Assembly (NCBI RefSeq): GCF_000169335.1
Contig: NZ_AAXW01000031.1
Span: 1 to 56,631 of the forward strand
Direction: 5' to 3'
Origin: Crocosphaera chwakensis CCY0110
GTDB taxonomy: Bacteria; Cyanobacteriota; Cyanobacteriia; Cyanobacteriales; Microcystaceae
DNA length: 56,631 bases
Position numbers and translations under genes: made by a program. Below the pieces are notes generated by a model. The model saw only the letters and a program-made list of their open reading frames with translations, searched no databases and was not told where the DNA came from. Positions within the stretch are counted from its first letter, which is position 1. Each line of letters opens with the position of its first letter. This document shows positions 32,437 to 41,812 of the stretch, piece by piece.

Positions 32437-32895
32437 CTATGTAACTGTTAATAATTGTTGCTGAAACTGCTCCTTCATCCACGCTATTTCCTCTACCAAC
32501 CCTTGCACCTGCGCTATCAATTCCCCTACCAACTTAGTTAGTGCTGGTTGTTTATCCTGTTGTCGTCTCTGAGAGGATGCGACACTAACTTGTTTTTCTA
32601 AGTTACGCAGCTTCTTCTCCAACTTCTGAATCTCGTTGCGACGTTTAATAGCCTCAACCATTTCCTGATACGCTGTACTCTCTTTTGTCCCCAAATACTG
32701 TACCATTTTGGTTTTTCGTTGAGGATTCGGGTTATCTTCGGTAGCAGGAGGGTAATAAGCTATCATCAACCTCTGATAAGTGTAGCGTTTACCGTTTTTC
32801 TTGGTAATGCTGGTGGTTCCAATCCAGGTGTTCGGGGGTGCGACTTTTCCTTGACGTAGTTGAGCAATACGGGCTTTGATGGCGGCTTGAGACAT
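32437..32895 (-). CDS. Small plasmid protein with coiled coil, paralogue of the 7353-7685 gene, 152 aa
   Basis: Residues 1-75 match the protein at 7353-7685 (AIKARIAQLR, TWIGTTSI, RYTYQRLM, KTKMVQYLG). Residues 80-150 add a coiled coil (NEIQKLEKKLRNLEKQV, then VQGLVEEIAWMKEQFQQQ) that the other lacks. The conserved basic/aromatic N-terminal part plus a dimerising coil fits a DNA-binding regulator. An inverted repeat of the same 38-bp design lies 9 bases upstream (32905-32942), as at the paralogue, consistent with autoregulation. No named family. Confidence 0.65.
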   Translation of the reverse strand: MSQAAIKARIAQLRQGKVAPPNTWIGTTSITKKNGKRYTYQRLMIAYYPPATEDNPNPQRKTKMVQYLGTKESTAYQEMVEAIKRRNEIQKLEKKLRNLEKQVSVASSQRRQQDKQPALTKLVGELIAQVQGLVEEIAWMKEQFQQQLLTVT

Positions 32896-32904
32896 TGGTT
32901 TAGC

Positions 32905-32942
32905 GTTAGTGCTGACATATTTTATTGTAGATCAGCACTAAC
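32905..32942 (-). promoter_or_regulatory. 38-bp inverted repeat, putative operator
   Basis: GTTAGTGCTGA and its complement TCAGCACTAAC flank a 16-nt centre. Total length and arm layout equal those at 7699-7736, with paired base changes that preserve the symmetry. TACAAT-like sequence lies in the centre on the minus strand. Confidence 0.6.
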
Positions 32943-33227
32943 TAAAGGTCAAGGGGCGATCGCCATATAATCAAATATAGTGATTTCTAAAGAAAAATCA
33001 AGGATAAAGGGGTCAACTTCCTTAACGATGGCAAAATCAAGGGAATGTTGTTAAGAGATTACGAGGAATGGCGATCGCTTATTGACTAATTAAGTATATA
33101 CACTGAACTCTGAATTTTTTTATCAACTAAATTCAGCAATTGCCGTTGGAACCTCAAATCGAGGGATTTTTAATGAATTCAAATGATGATAGGGTTATTA
33201 AATAAGTGCCTATCGTTTAAAAAGTAA

Positions 33228-34400
33228 ATGACAAAAGTAATTGTTATTCATGGGATATCAGTACGAGAGTCTAAAGACGTTAAGACTTTTGAGTGTATAA
33301 AACAGAGACTATCTGAGGAGATTCCAGATATCAATGTCATCTATTGTGCATGGGGAGATTCTCTTGGAGGAAAATTAAATGCAGGGGGAGCATCAATCCC
33401 TCTCTATGATTCAACGAAAAAATCAGTGGAAGTGCCTTCGTTAGATGAAAATACTCTTCGTTGGATACGACTTTTTCAAGATCCTTTGTATGAATTACGA
33501 TTATTATCTTTAGATTCACCAGAAGATGATTTTTTCAGTAACAGTAGTTTGAAAGATAAAGTTGCAGCTTTTAACCCGTCAGAGCAACTAACACAGCAAT
33601 TTAATCAATGTGGGATTGAAGATATTTTTCAGCAAGCTATGAATAATGTGATTAATTCAAATCCCTATAAAAATCTAGTCAATATAGAAAATCAAGAAAT
33701 AATAGCTAGAGCGGTAATTGCAGAAGCCATAGTTATAAGTGATAGAAATAACAAAGAAATTCCTCTCATAAATGACTTAAAGCTAAGAGAAGAACTGGTA
33801 GAAAGTCTAAGTAATGAAATTGATTCAACTTCAGAACGAGGTGGAACCGAAAATATTATTTCTAAGATATTTAAAATACTGATTCCATTAGGAAAATCAA
33901 TGTTAACAAGATATCTTCGAGGTGAAAGAGGACTTATTTCTGATGGGATAACTCCATTTGTTGGAGATGTCTTACTGTATCAAGGACGAGGAAAGAAAAT
34001 CAGAGGTTTGATTAAGTCATATATTGAGGAAGCGGATGAACCAGTTGTGTTATTAGCGCATAGTTTAGGGGGAATAGCTTGTGTAGACTTACTGATTGAA
34101 GAATCTTTAAGTGAACAAGTTAAATTATTAATTACTGTAGGTTCTCAGGCTCCTTATTTTTACGAACTTAATGCCCTTCAAAGTTTAGAGTTTGGAAAAT
34201 CTTTACCAGAGCATTTTCCTTCATGGTTAAACATTTACGACTTACGGGATTTTCTAAGTTATATTGGTGGTACAATTTTTCCTGATAAGGTTCAGGATGT
34301 TCTTGTGGATAATCAAAAATCATTTCCTGATTCTCATAATGAGTATTGGAATAATACTGCCACATGGAAAGCCATTGTGGGGAGAATTAAGACGTTGTGA
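33228..34400 (+). CDS. Alpha/beta-hydrolase, first gene of the conflict cassette, 390 aa
   Basis: This is a lipase/esterase-like serine hydrolase. The opening TKVIVIHGISVRES is the first strand with an oxyanion HG, and the nucleophile elbow is AHSLGG near residue 278 (S278). The acid and His are not certain, but a late DSHNEYW fits the His. A helical lid-like middle separates the two. It is the first of five genes; its stop overlaps the next start by 4 bases. In vWA-MoxR conflict systems, hydrolases and proteases appear as effectors, so this is most likely an effector acting on lipid or protein after activation. The substrate is unknown. Confidence 0.78.
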   Translation: MTKVIVIHGISVRESKDVKTFECIKQRLSEEIPDINVIYCAWGDSLGGKLNAGGASIPLYDSTKKSVEVPSLDENTLRWIRLFQDPLYELRLLSLDSPEDDFFSNSSLKDKVAAFNPSEQLTQQFNQCGIEDIFQQAMNNVINSNPYKNLVNIENQEIIARAVIAEAIVISDRNNKEIPLINDLKLREELVESLSNEIDSTSERGGTENIISKIFKILIPLGKSMLTRYLRGERGLISDGITPFVGDVLLYQGRGKKIRGLIKSYIEEADEPVVLLAHSLGGIACVDLLIEESLSEQVKLLITVGSQAPYFYELNALQSLEFGKSLPEHFPSWLNIYDLRDFLSYIGGTIFPDKVQDVLVDNQKSFPDSHNEYWNNTATWKAIVGRIKTL

Positions 34401-36058
34401 GTGAATCTATCTGTCAAAATACCTATGCTTTAGTTGTTGGAGTAGAAAAATATGAGAAGGGGTGGTTGTCACTAAATGGGCCGGCGAAGGATGCTTTAAA
34501 TTTTGCTGATTGGTTATGTGGAGTAGGTGTTCCTCCAGAACAGATTTTTTTGCATATTTCTGAGTTAGAAGAAAATCAAGTATTAGTGAGTGATTTTAAA
34601 TTAAATAAGGAGACAATAAACCTACAAAAAGCCACAAGAAACGCTATTGATGAATCTCTAATTAATAAGATTAGAGTATCTGGTGGAGAGACGCTATATA
34701 TATTCTGGGGAGGTCATGGTATCACTGATGAAAATGGATTCCGTAGATTACTTTATGATGATGGTGAGCAAAATGTAAACTTAAATTCGTTACAAGAATC
34801 ACTAAAAACTCGTTATTTTTATAATTTTGAAAGACAGGTAATTTTAGTCGATACCTGTGCTAAGTATTATCAAGCTGAAAGGTCAAGTAAATATTCGCCG
34901 CTCAATTTAAGAAACGAAGACTATAAACAAGAAATACATCGCCCTTGCGAGCAGTTTGTTTTTTACGCTACATCAGAAGGATATGCAGCTATCAATAAAA
35001 ATAATGAAAAAACAGGGTTATTTTCTAAAGAGTTATTAAATCAACTAAATCGGGAGAAGGCATTACCTAGTCCAGAAGCGATGAAAAATGTAATACAAAA
35101 TATAAAAAGAGTGTTTGAAACTAATCATCAGGATTATCCCATTCCCATTTATCTTTGGTTTCGACAACCCCCTGGTGATCAAGAAAGATTTTGTTTAAAT
35201 CCTAACGCTATTCAATCTGATTTTGTTGAAAGTCGTGAATCTATTACTGATACAGAACTATTTAAGGGGTTATTAAATCTGAATTTTCGGGAGCAATATT
35301 GGAAATTTTGTAAAGAAACTAGAAATGATGTCGTTAAACCTTTTCTTTTATGTGGAACAAAAGATAGTGGAATTGAAATGTTAAAAGATAAGCTAATTAA
35401 TCCATGTATTAAATTAGATTCAATACAAGATGAATCAGGATTAAGTACAAGAGTTGAGGCACAAGAACAAGTACCTTGGGCAATAACCTTAAATGGAAAT
35501 TTAGGGATAGACTCTTCTTTCGTATGGCAATCTTTTGCTCCTTATTTAAACTCAGGAAATACACTGAATAAGAAAGAAGTTATTACTAAAATATCTAATT
35601 ATTGTCGCCAAAGATCGATTGTGATTATCTTTCAGATATCCCATGAGATTCCTAAATGGTATTTCGATGAAATCCTTGAAGAAATCTGTCAACCTTTACT
35701 AAATGAGGTTTCTTCTACTCAAGAACAGGGAAATAAAACCAATGAAAATAAAGTGTTTATTTTCTTTCTCGATTATAAGAAGAGCTTTATCCATTTAGAC
35801 TCTAATAAAATCTGTCAATTACTAACCAATAATTTTCAAGAATCAGATATAGAAGAATGGCTAACAGATACTCAAAAAGAATTAGAAGAAAAAGGATTAT
35901 CTGCGAATTTTGCTCTCAATCAAGCTTCAACTATTTACCGAGACAGTGAAATGGATGGAAAGAAAGGAAATCCTCGCAAAGTTTACAAAGAAATTTATCA
36001 GCATTTTCATATAAGATGGAGTAATTCTGAAGTTCACAGGAGGGTCGGTGATGTTTAA
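34397..36058 (+). CDS. Caspase-like (C14) protease with STAND-like C-terminal region, 553 aa
   Basis: Residues 1-250 form a caspase-like domain: the opening YALVVGVEKYE strand, catalytic His107 in YIFWGGHGIT and catalytic Cys154 in ILVDTCAKY, with FVFYATSEGYAA beyond. Both catalytic residues are present. Residues about 280-553 (LNLNFREQYWKFCKETR, then PFLLCGTKDSGIEMLKDKL) resemble the inactive STAND-like (iSTAND) region often fused to effectors in vWA-MoxR ternary systems, with no intact Walker A. It overlaps the hydrolase gene upstream and the MoxR gene downstream, so the genes form one translationally coupled operon. It is probably the cell-killing or signalling protease of the system. Confidence 0.8.
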   Translation: MSESICQNTYALVVGVEKYEKGWLSLNGPAKDALNFADWLCGVGVPPEQIFLHISELEENQVLVSDFKLNKETINLQKATRNAIDESLINKIRVSGGETLYIFWGGHGITDENGFRRLLYDDGEQNVNLNSLQESLKTRYFYNFERQVILVDTCAKYYQAERSSKYSPLNLRNEDYKQEIHRPCEQFVFYATSEGYAAINKNNEKTGLFSKELLNQLNREKALPSPEAMKNVIQNIKRVFETNHQDYPIPIYLWFRQPPGDQERFCLNPNAIQSDFVESRESITDTELFKGLLNLNFREQYWKFCKETRNDVVKPFLLCGTKDSGIEMLKDKLINPCIKLDSIQDESGLSTRVEAQEQVPWAITLNGNLGIDSSFVWQSFAPYLNSGNTLNKKEVITKISNYCRQRSIVIIFQISHEIPKWYFDEILEEICQPLLNEVSSTQEQGNKTNENKVFIFFLDYKKSFIHLDSNKICQLLTNNFQESDIEEWLTDTQKELEEKGLSANFALNQASTIYRDSEMDGKKGNPRKVYKEIYQHFHIRWSNSEVHRRVGDV

Positions 36059-37103
36059 TCTCAAAGCAGCACTTTGTCAACAAAATAAAACCCCTTATGA
36101 GGGTACAGAAGTAAAACTAGAAAATCCAAATAAGCTGTTAAATGATAACAGCAAAGATAGTGACAAAGAAAGAGAATGGGAGCCATATATTCCCCCAGAT
36201 GAATTAATTAATGTTGTTAATTTAACACTGTTATTAGAAAAACGACCATTACTTTTAAAAGGAGAGCCAGGATGTGGTAAAACCCGTCTTGCTCAGGCAG
36301 TTGCCACGGAGCTAAATATGCCTTATTATTGCTGGAATATTAAATCAACAACAAGAGCTAAGGATGGATTATATCGCTATGATACTGTTAAACGATTACA
36401 AGATTCTCAATTAGCTGGAAGTCAAGTCTCCTCGATTCGGGAAGCTGCTACGGCCAGATTAGCAACCTCAGATATTATTGAAGAATATTCTTTAATAAAA
36501 AAGATTGAAAATAATCAAGAACAAAATGAAGAAACAGGTAACTTTTATTTAAGATATGGAGCATTAGGGAAAGCTTTTAGTAGTGATAAACAAGCTGTAA
36601 TTCTAATTGATGAAATTGATAAAGCTGATATTGACTTTCCTAACGATTTGTTACAAGAATTAGATCAGGGTGGGTTTTTAATCGATGAAATAGGAAGACG
36701 AAAAGAGCTAATTAAACGTCCAATTATTTTTATTACCAGCAACGATGAAAAAGATTTACCAGAGGCTTTTCTCCGTCGCTGTCTTTTCCATTATATAAAA
36801 TTCCCAAAAATTGAAGACTTAGAAAAAATTGTGCAAGCTCATTTTCCTGAATCGGGAGAGGACTTAATTAAGATGGCTGTAAAGAATTTTTGTCAGTTAC
36901 GTTCCCTAATGGAAAAACGAGAAATTAGCAATGCAAAAAAAGTAACCACCAGTGAACTAATTGATTGGTATCGAGTTTTAGTTTGTAATCCTGATGGGGA
37001 AGAAGATACAAAAAAACAACTGATGGATAAGAAAATTATTTTTCCAGAAATTCTCCTCAAGCGGTTAGAAGATAGTACGTTAATTGAAGAGATGAGGTCT
37101 TAG
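36048..37103 (+). CDS. MoxR-type AAA+ ATPase, 351 aa
   Basis: This is a MoxR-family AAA+ ATPase. Residues 72-79 are the Walker A (GEPGCGKT), AVILIDEIDKAD (about 184-195) is the Walker B, and FITSNDEKDLPEAFLRRCLF holds sensor 1 and the Arg finger. An insertion between them (RAKDGLYRYDTVKRLQD) is typical of the versions found with vWA partners. MoxR proteins act as chaperone-like ATPases that remodel or load a vWA partner; here the vWA gene follows by 2 bases. A start one codon in is possible. It overlaps the caspase gene by 11 bases. Confidence 0.88.
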   Translation: MMFNLKAALCQQNKTPYEGTEVKLENPNKLLNDNSKDSDKEREWEPYIPPDELINVVNLTLLLEKRPLLLKGEPGCGKTRLAQAVATELNMPYYCWNIKSTTRAKDGLYRYDTVKRLQDSQLAGSQVSSIREAATARLATSDIIEEYSLIKKIENNQEQNEETGNFYLRYGALGKAFSSDKQAVILIDEIDKADIDFPNDLLQELDQGGFLIDEIGRRKELIKRPIIFITSNDEKDLPEAFLRRCLFHYIKFPKIEDLEKIVQAHFPESGEDLIKMAVKNFCQLRSLMEKREISNAKKVTTSELIDWYRVLVCNPDGEEDTKKQLMDKKIIFPEILLKRLEDSTLIEEMRS

Positions 37104-37105
37104 CA

Positions 37106-38323
37106 ATGAATCCTCATCATTTACCTCTATATTATTTATTTAACGCCCTACGTCGTCAAGGATGGTCACTGGGGATAGATGATTACGTAACGGCGGTTAA
37201 GCTTTTAGAAACAGGTATTATTGTTGGTAATTCTAGGATTGGCGAAGAAACTGAAAAAAGAGACTTAGAACAATTATGTTCCTGGTTATGGGCAAAATCC
37301 CCCCAACAAGAAGAAATTATTTATCAACTTTGTCAACAAATTAGAGTTAATTATTCGGTTAAACTCCCTTTCTTAGATAGTGTAACTAAAGTACCAGAAA
37401 CGACAAAAAATAAAGACAAACCACAAGTTCCTCAGAAAAAAGAACCTCCTTTACTTCCACCACGTCGGTTGTTTCAATCAGAAATTGAGAAAGATTATAG
37501 TATTCCCCTTAATCAACCCACAGGGGAAGTGGCTCAAGCGGTAAAATTAACTGAACTAGATGATGATAGCCAAAAAAGTCATCGTTCATTTGTTTTTTTA
37601 AGAGAATATTTTCCAGTGACTCAACGACAAATGAAGCAATGTTGGCGATCGCTGCGTCGTCTGGTTCGAGAAGGAAAACCCGAAGAACTTGATATTGAGG
37701 CAACAATTCATAAAGTTAGTCAAATTGGTATCTTCACCGAACCTGTTCTACGTCCCCGACGCACTAATTGTTCTGATTTAATCTTATTGGTGGATCAAAT
37801 GGGGTCAATGGTGCCATTTCATTATCTAAGTCGTCAATTAATCGAAACAGCCCAACGGGGGGGGAAACTTCGGAAAACAGATGTATATTATTTTCACAAT
37901 TGTCCAAGAGACTATCTTTTTCAAGAACCTAGTCTTTTTGAGAAAATGTCTTTAACGGATGTTTTCGCAAATTTAGATAATCGTGCCGTCGCTTTAATTA
38001 TTAGTGATGCCGGAGCAGCAAGACATCATTATGATCGAGACAGAATTGAACAAACACAAACGTTTCTTAAACAATTAAGAACAGCCGTTCGTTATTGTGC
38101 TTGGCTTAATCCCATGCCTCGTGATACTTGGGAGCAGACTTCTGCTTCTGTTATTGCACAATTTATTCCTATGTTTAGTTTAAGTCGAAATGGATTAAAT
38201 GCAGCGATCTCCGTTTTGAGAGGCAGATCCCTTTCCTCCCTTTCTTTAGACAAAAAACAAGAGGCTTTAGAAGAAATTTTTGTTAGTTATAGCAAAGGAG
38301 GAGACTTCAATGACAAAAGTTGA
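37106..38323 (+). CDS. vWA-domain partner of MoxR, 405 aa
   Basis: An N-terminal helical region (1-215) with a Pro/Lys-rich linker (about 95-120) precedes a vWA-like domain from about 222. The MIDAS start is DLILLVDQMGSM (D230, with S234), and VALIISDAGAA is a later strand. The classical D-x-S-x-S is changed to D-Q-M-G-S, so metal binding may be partial. With the adjacent MoxR ATPase it makes the NTP-dependent switch of vWA-MoxR systems. It overlaps the downstream FGE gene by 14 bases. Confidence 0.82.
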   Translation: MNPHHLPLYYLFNALRRQGWSLGIDDYVTAVKLLETGIIVGNSRIGEETEKRDLEQLCSWLWAKSPQQEEIIYQLCQQIRVNYSVKLPFLDSVTKVPETTKNKDKPQVPQKKEPPLLPPRRLFQSEIEKDYSIPLNQPTGEVAQAVKLTELDDDSQKSHRSFVFLREYFPVTQRQMKQCWRSLRRLVREGKPEELDIEATIHKVSQIGIFTEPVLRPRRTNCSDLILLVDQMGSMVPFHYLSRQLIETAQRGGKLRKTDVYYFHNCPRDYLFQEPSLFEKMSLTDVFANLDNRAVALIISDAGAARHHYDRDRIEQTQTFLKQLRTAVRYCAWLNPMPRDTWEQTSASVIAQFIPMFSLSRNGLNAAISVLRGRSLSSLSLDKKQEALEEIFVSYSKGGDFNDKS

Positions 38324-40160
38324 GCTAACTCCTCAAGAAATTGCAGCAAAAGAGCGAATTGAAGCGTTTTGTGAACAATATGGGAAGGATGGACAAAGCT
38401 ATTTTAACCTGGCCTGTTATGCAGCATTTCCTCTTGTTTTGACTCCGGATCTTCTTTATCAAATTTGGGCAATTTTTTGTGTTAAAGACACGCCTTGGAT
38501 AGCGGTGGCTCACATTCTGCTTTCTCCTCTATGTCAAGAAATGGGCTATGAAACCTATGAAATGGAATTAGAAACACGCAATCAACTTCTTAGAGTGCTT
38601 AATGAACAACAATTAACAGAAATGGGTCAGTTTATGTTGCAGTATCTTGAAAAAAGATTAGTTGGTACTGATCCCCATACCCAAAATATTAAAGAACGTC
38701 AGAAAATAACAGCTTTAACTTACACTAAACCCAGTTTAGCCGCTAAAGAATTAGCTCAAAAACTCAGTCAAGGGATTAAATCTGAAAATATTAGAGAAGC
38801 ATTCCGTTGGACAACGTTTCTCAAAACATTAGCACGACCCTTAATTGAAAGGGGTTTTGAACCTCTTTTGACTTATAACGATATTATTCTTAATACTGCT
38901 TATCAAAGAACAAATACTTCAGAACATAACGCTTTAGTTCAAAAATTTGAGCAGCAAAAATTAGCTTTTTCTCAAAAAATTAAGCTCAAAGACCCTCTTA
39001 CTTTACCTTCTGATAACGCTTCACCTAGTCTTTCTACTCAACTCAATATTAAGCTAATAACCTTTGATATAAACGTTGCCACAATTGTTGTTGACGATAA
39101 TGGTAAGGATGAAAAAGAGGAAGAAAAAGCCCAATTAGGGGAATTTGAAACAGTTTTTGTTAATCGTCGTGGGGAAACGATTAAAACACAGCCATGTGAA
39201 GCTTACTACTATAAAGAACCATTAGACTTCAACAACTTGGATGAAGCCTCAGAAAATTCAGAAGTTGAGGGCGATAATAACCTAGATGGAGAAGCCAAAC
39301 CAACCGTTGAACCGATAACCATGATCTATATCCCAGAAGGGGAGTTCATCATGGGATCACACTCTGAGGAAAAAAATAGAGATGACAGCGAAAGTCCACA
39401 ACATCGGGTCAAAATACCTCCTTTTTTCATGGCTCAAACCCCCATTACTCAAGCACAATGGCGGGCGATCGCTTCCTTACCTCAAGTTGAACGAGAACTG
39501 AAACCTGACCCATCAAGTTTCAAAGGAGATAATAACCCTGTTGATAGTATTAATTGGTACGATGCTATAGAATGGTGCGCTCGTTTATCAGTCCATACTG
39601 GGAGAGAATACCGTTTACCCAGTGAAGCGGAATGGGAATATGCTTGTCGAGGGTTTGAACGTCCTCCTGTTGATGTACCTGAGACAGACACAGAAGAAAA
39701 TTCTATTAATGAAAAAGTTTATCCTCCTTTTCACTTTGGAGATACTATAACCGATAAGTTAGCCAACTATGATGCGTCTTATACCTATGGGGATGAACAG
39801 AAAGGGCAATACCGAGAAAAAACAATCCCTGTGAGGTCTTTTAAACCGAACGCCTTTGGTTTGTACGATATGCACGGGAATGTTTTTGAGTGGTGTTTAG
39901 ACCCTTGGTATGATAGCTATAAGAACGCACCCACAGATGGAAGAGTGTGGGATGAAGAAAATCAGCAAGAAGATTATTACGATCATATTGTAAAGAATAT
40001 TACACAAATGTTGACAGATGAGCGCAGTCGTGTATTACGAGGCGGTTCCTGGATCGGCATTCCTTATCTTTGCCGTTCCGCCTTCCGCAACTACGATGCT
40101 CCGCGCGACGGCAGCTACGGTTTTGGGTTGCGTGTAGTGTGTTGTCCCCCAAGGACTTAG
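38310..40160 (+). CDS. FGE/C-type-lectin-fold sensor with variable C terminus, DGR target 1, 616 aa
   Basis: Start at ATG 38310 (MTKVELTPQEIAAKER), preceded by AAAGGAGG. Residues 1-110 are a helical domain (LACYAAFPLVLTPDLLYQIW, then PWIAVAHILLSPLCQEMGYE) that I associate with proteins next to vWA-MoxR genes. A variable linker follows, then an FGE-sulfatase (SUMF1-like) domain from about 337: MIYIPEGEFIMGS, QHRVKIPPFFMAQTPITQAQ, RLPSEAEWEYACR, GLYDMHGNVFEWC. The C-type-lectin-like fold ends in RGGSW...CRSAFR...YGFGLRVVCCPPR. That last part (about 577-613) is the variable repeat VR1, mutated only where the template has adenine. The protein is best read as a ligand-recognition sensor rather than an enzyme. 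Confidence 0.88.
   Translation: MTKVELTPQEIAAKERIEAFCEQYGKDGQSYFNLACYAAFPLVLTPDLLYQIWAIFCVKDTPWIAVAHILLSPLCQEMGYETYEMELETRNQLLRVLNEQQLTEMGQFMLQYLEKRLVGTDPHTQNIKERQKITALTYTKPSLAAKELAQKLSQGIKSENIREAFRWTTFLKTLARPLIERGFEPLLTYNDIILNTAYQRTNTSEHNALVQKFEQQKLAFSQKIKLKDPLTLPSDNASPSLSTQLNIKLITFDINVATIVVDDNGKDEKEEEKAQLGEFETVFVNRRGETIKTQPCEAYYYKEPLDFNNLDEASENSEVEGDNNLDGEAKPTVEPITMIYIPEGEFIMGSHSEEKNRDDSESPQHRVKIPPFFMAQTPITQAQWRAIASLPQVERELKPDPSSFKGDNNPVDSINWYDAIEWCARLSVHTGREYRLPSEAEWEYACRGFERPPVDVPETDTEENSINEKVYPPFHFGDTITDKLANYDASYTYGDEQKGQYREKTIPVRSFKPNAFGLYDMHGNVFEWCLDPWYDSYKNAPTDGRVWDEENQQEDYYDHIVKNITQMLTDERSRVLRGGSWIGIPYLCRSAFRNYDAPRDGSYGFGLRVVCCPPRT
40034..40150 (+). repeat. Variable repeat VR1 of the DGR
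   Basis: It aligns without gaps to the template repeat at 41882-41998. From the CGAGGCGG block on, there are 18 differences, all at template adenines and none at C, G or T; two further A-only changes lie just upstream. It encodes the last 38 or so residues of the 38310-40160 protein. Confidence 0.92.
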
Positions 40161-40279
40161 TTGCACTCTGCTCTTTTGCCCTTTTTCCCTTTGCCCTTCG
40201 CACCAAAAATGGCTACTTTACAAAACTTAATATAATAGAAATAAAAAGCAACAAACAGTAAAATTAGTTGAGGGAATAA
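40151..40279. other. 3' flank of VR1, similar to the 3' flank of VR2
   Basis: A stretch with GCACTCTGC, pyrimidine-rich sequence, CTTCGC, CCAAAAAT and AAAACTTAA occurs in the same order after VR2 (43021-43110). It may be the downstream part of the retrohoming target or a shared terminator; no clear hairpin is seen. Confidence 0.4.
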
Positions 40280-40339
40280 GTGGTTCTTTTCTGTCATAAT
40301 CAGAAATCTGTGTATAGGAAGTTAAGGGAAAAATCATTC

Positions 40340-40735
40340 GTGAGTGAATTACCAGTTATTCAGAAAACCTATGATTTTGTAAAGTGGATTGTGCCAATAT
40401 TAAATAAGTTGCCCCGTGACCATAAATTTCTGTTAGGGGATAGAATGATTACTGAGCTTTATGAGTTATTGGAAGGATTACTAAGAGCCAGATACGCTAA
40501 AGAAAAGTTAACTCAGTTACAAAGTCTAAATAGCGAGTTAGATGTTCTTAGATATCAAACACGATTATTGTATGATTTCGAGTTAATTTCTCTGAAACGC
40601 TATCAATACATTAACCAGCAATTACAAGGAATCGGCATTGAGTTAGGTGGATGGATCAAACAACAGAAACAGCAAAATATTAATCTTAAAAATCAGCATA
40701 ACAATCATTATCAACACAGAGCTAATTTGAACTAA
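40340..40735 (+). CDS. avd: Avd, DGR accessory variability determinant, 131 aa
   Basis: This is the four-helix-bundle Avd that partners the DGR reverse transcriptase and is needed for mutagenic cDNA synthesis. The typical start ELPVIQKTYDFVKWIVPILN is followed by KLPRDHKFLLGDRMITELYE and LLEGLLRARYAKEKL. The start is set at GTG 40340 because the family begins there. A GTG at 40280 with GAGGG upstream would add 20 residues with no family support. It lies between target 1 and the reverse transcriptase, 9 bases before the latter. Confidence 0.85.
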   Translation: MSELPVIQKTYDFVKWIVPILNKLPRDHKFLLGDRMITELYELLEGLLRARYAKEKLTQLQSLNSELDVLRYQTRLLYDFELISLKRYQYINQQLQGIGIELGGWIKQQKQQNINLKNQHNNHYQHRANLN

Positions 40736-40744
40736 ACAGAAACT

Positions 40745-41812
40745 ATGAAGCGATATGGCAATCTGTACCCGAAAATTGTTGAGTTTGAGAATTTGCTTAA
40801 AGCAGCCAAAAAAGCACAATTAGGCAAACGATTTAGGGATAGCGTTTTAGAATTTAATGATAACTTAGAAGGCAATTTACTAAAACTACAAAAAGAACTC
40901 AAAAGCCATACCTATCAGCCAGGAGAGTATTCCACTTTTAGGATTTATGATCCCAAACCCCGATTAATTTCGGCTGCGCCTTATCGAGATAGAGTGGTTC
41001 ATCATGCACTCTGTAATGTGATTGTGCCATTGATTGAAAAAAGTTTTATTCCTGATTCTTATGCTAACAGAGAAGGTTATGGAAGTCATCGGGCTTTAAA
41101 ACGGTTTATTGGCTTTGACCGAAGTAGTAAATATATTTTACAGTGTGATATCAAGAAATATTTTCCCAGTATCGACCATGAAATCCTAAAGCAACAGATT
41201 CGTCACTATCTTAAATGTTCAAAAACGTTATGGTTAATTGATATTATTATTGATAATAGTAATGAACAAGAACCTGTAAATGATGTTTTCCCAGGAGATG
41301 ATTTATTAACTTTAACAGAACGTAGAAAAGGGTTAGCTATTGGAAATTTAACCAGTCAATTCTTTTGTAATTTATATCTTAACAAGTTTGATCATTTTGT
41401 TAAAGAAGAGTTGAAAGCTAAGAAGTATGTTAGATATGTGGATGACTTTGCTTTATTCTCTGATAATCAAGATTTTTTGATAACGTCCAAGCAATTAATA
41501 GAAGATTATTTAACGACGTTAAGATTAAAACTTCACCCTGTAAAAACTCAGTTATTTGAAACAAAATATGGAGCTAATTTTTTAGGTTTTCGGGTCTTAC
41601 CTCATCAGGTTCGAGTGAGAAATGATAATCTTAGGCGATCGCGTAAAAGATTGAGACAGCTACAATATGATTATCGTTACGGTGAAATCTCGTTAAAAGA
41701 GGTGGTACAGCGATTGAGCAGTTGGGAGGCACACCTAAAACATGGTGATACAGAGCTACTGAGACGACAGATTTTTGACCATTGGGTGTTTCAACGAGAA
41801 AATTGGAGTTAA
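40745..41812 (+). CDS. DGR reverse transcriptase, 355 aa
   Basis: This is a retroelement reverse transcriptase of the DGR class. Landmarks: MKRYGNLYPKIVEFENLLKA at the start, QCDIKKYFPSID at 133-144, the DGR-type motif GLAIGNLTSQ at 196-205, and the catalytic YVDD at 231-234 with flanking RYVDDFALFSD. The C-terminal thumb includes HPVKTQLFETKYGANFLGF. It uses the TR transcript as template and misincorporates opposite adenine. No truncation or frameshift is visible. It follows avd directly; the TR starts 69 bases after its stop codon. Confidence 0.94.
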   Translation: MKRYGNLYPKIVEFENLLKAAKKAQLGKRFRDSVLEFNDNLEGNLLKLQKELKSHTYQPGEYSTFRIYDPKPRLISAAPYRDRVVHHALCNVIVPLIEKSFIPDSYANREGYGSHRALKRFIGFDRSSKYILQCDIKKYFPSIDHEILKQQIRHYLKCSKTLWLIDIIIDNSNEQEPVNDVFPGDDLLTLTERRKGLAIGNLTSQFFCNLYLNKFDHFVKEELKAKKYVRYVDDFALFSDNQDFLITSKQLIEDYLTTLRLKLHPVKTQLFETKYGANFLGFRVLPHQVRVRNDNLRRSRKRLRQLQYDYRYGEISLKEVVQRLSSWEAHLKHGDTELLRRQIFDHWVFQRENWS

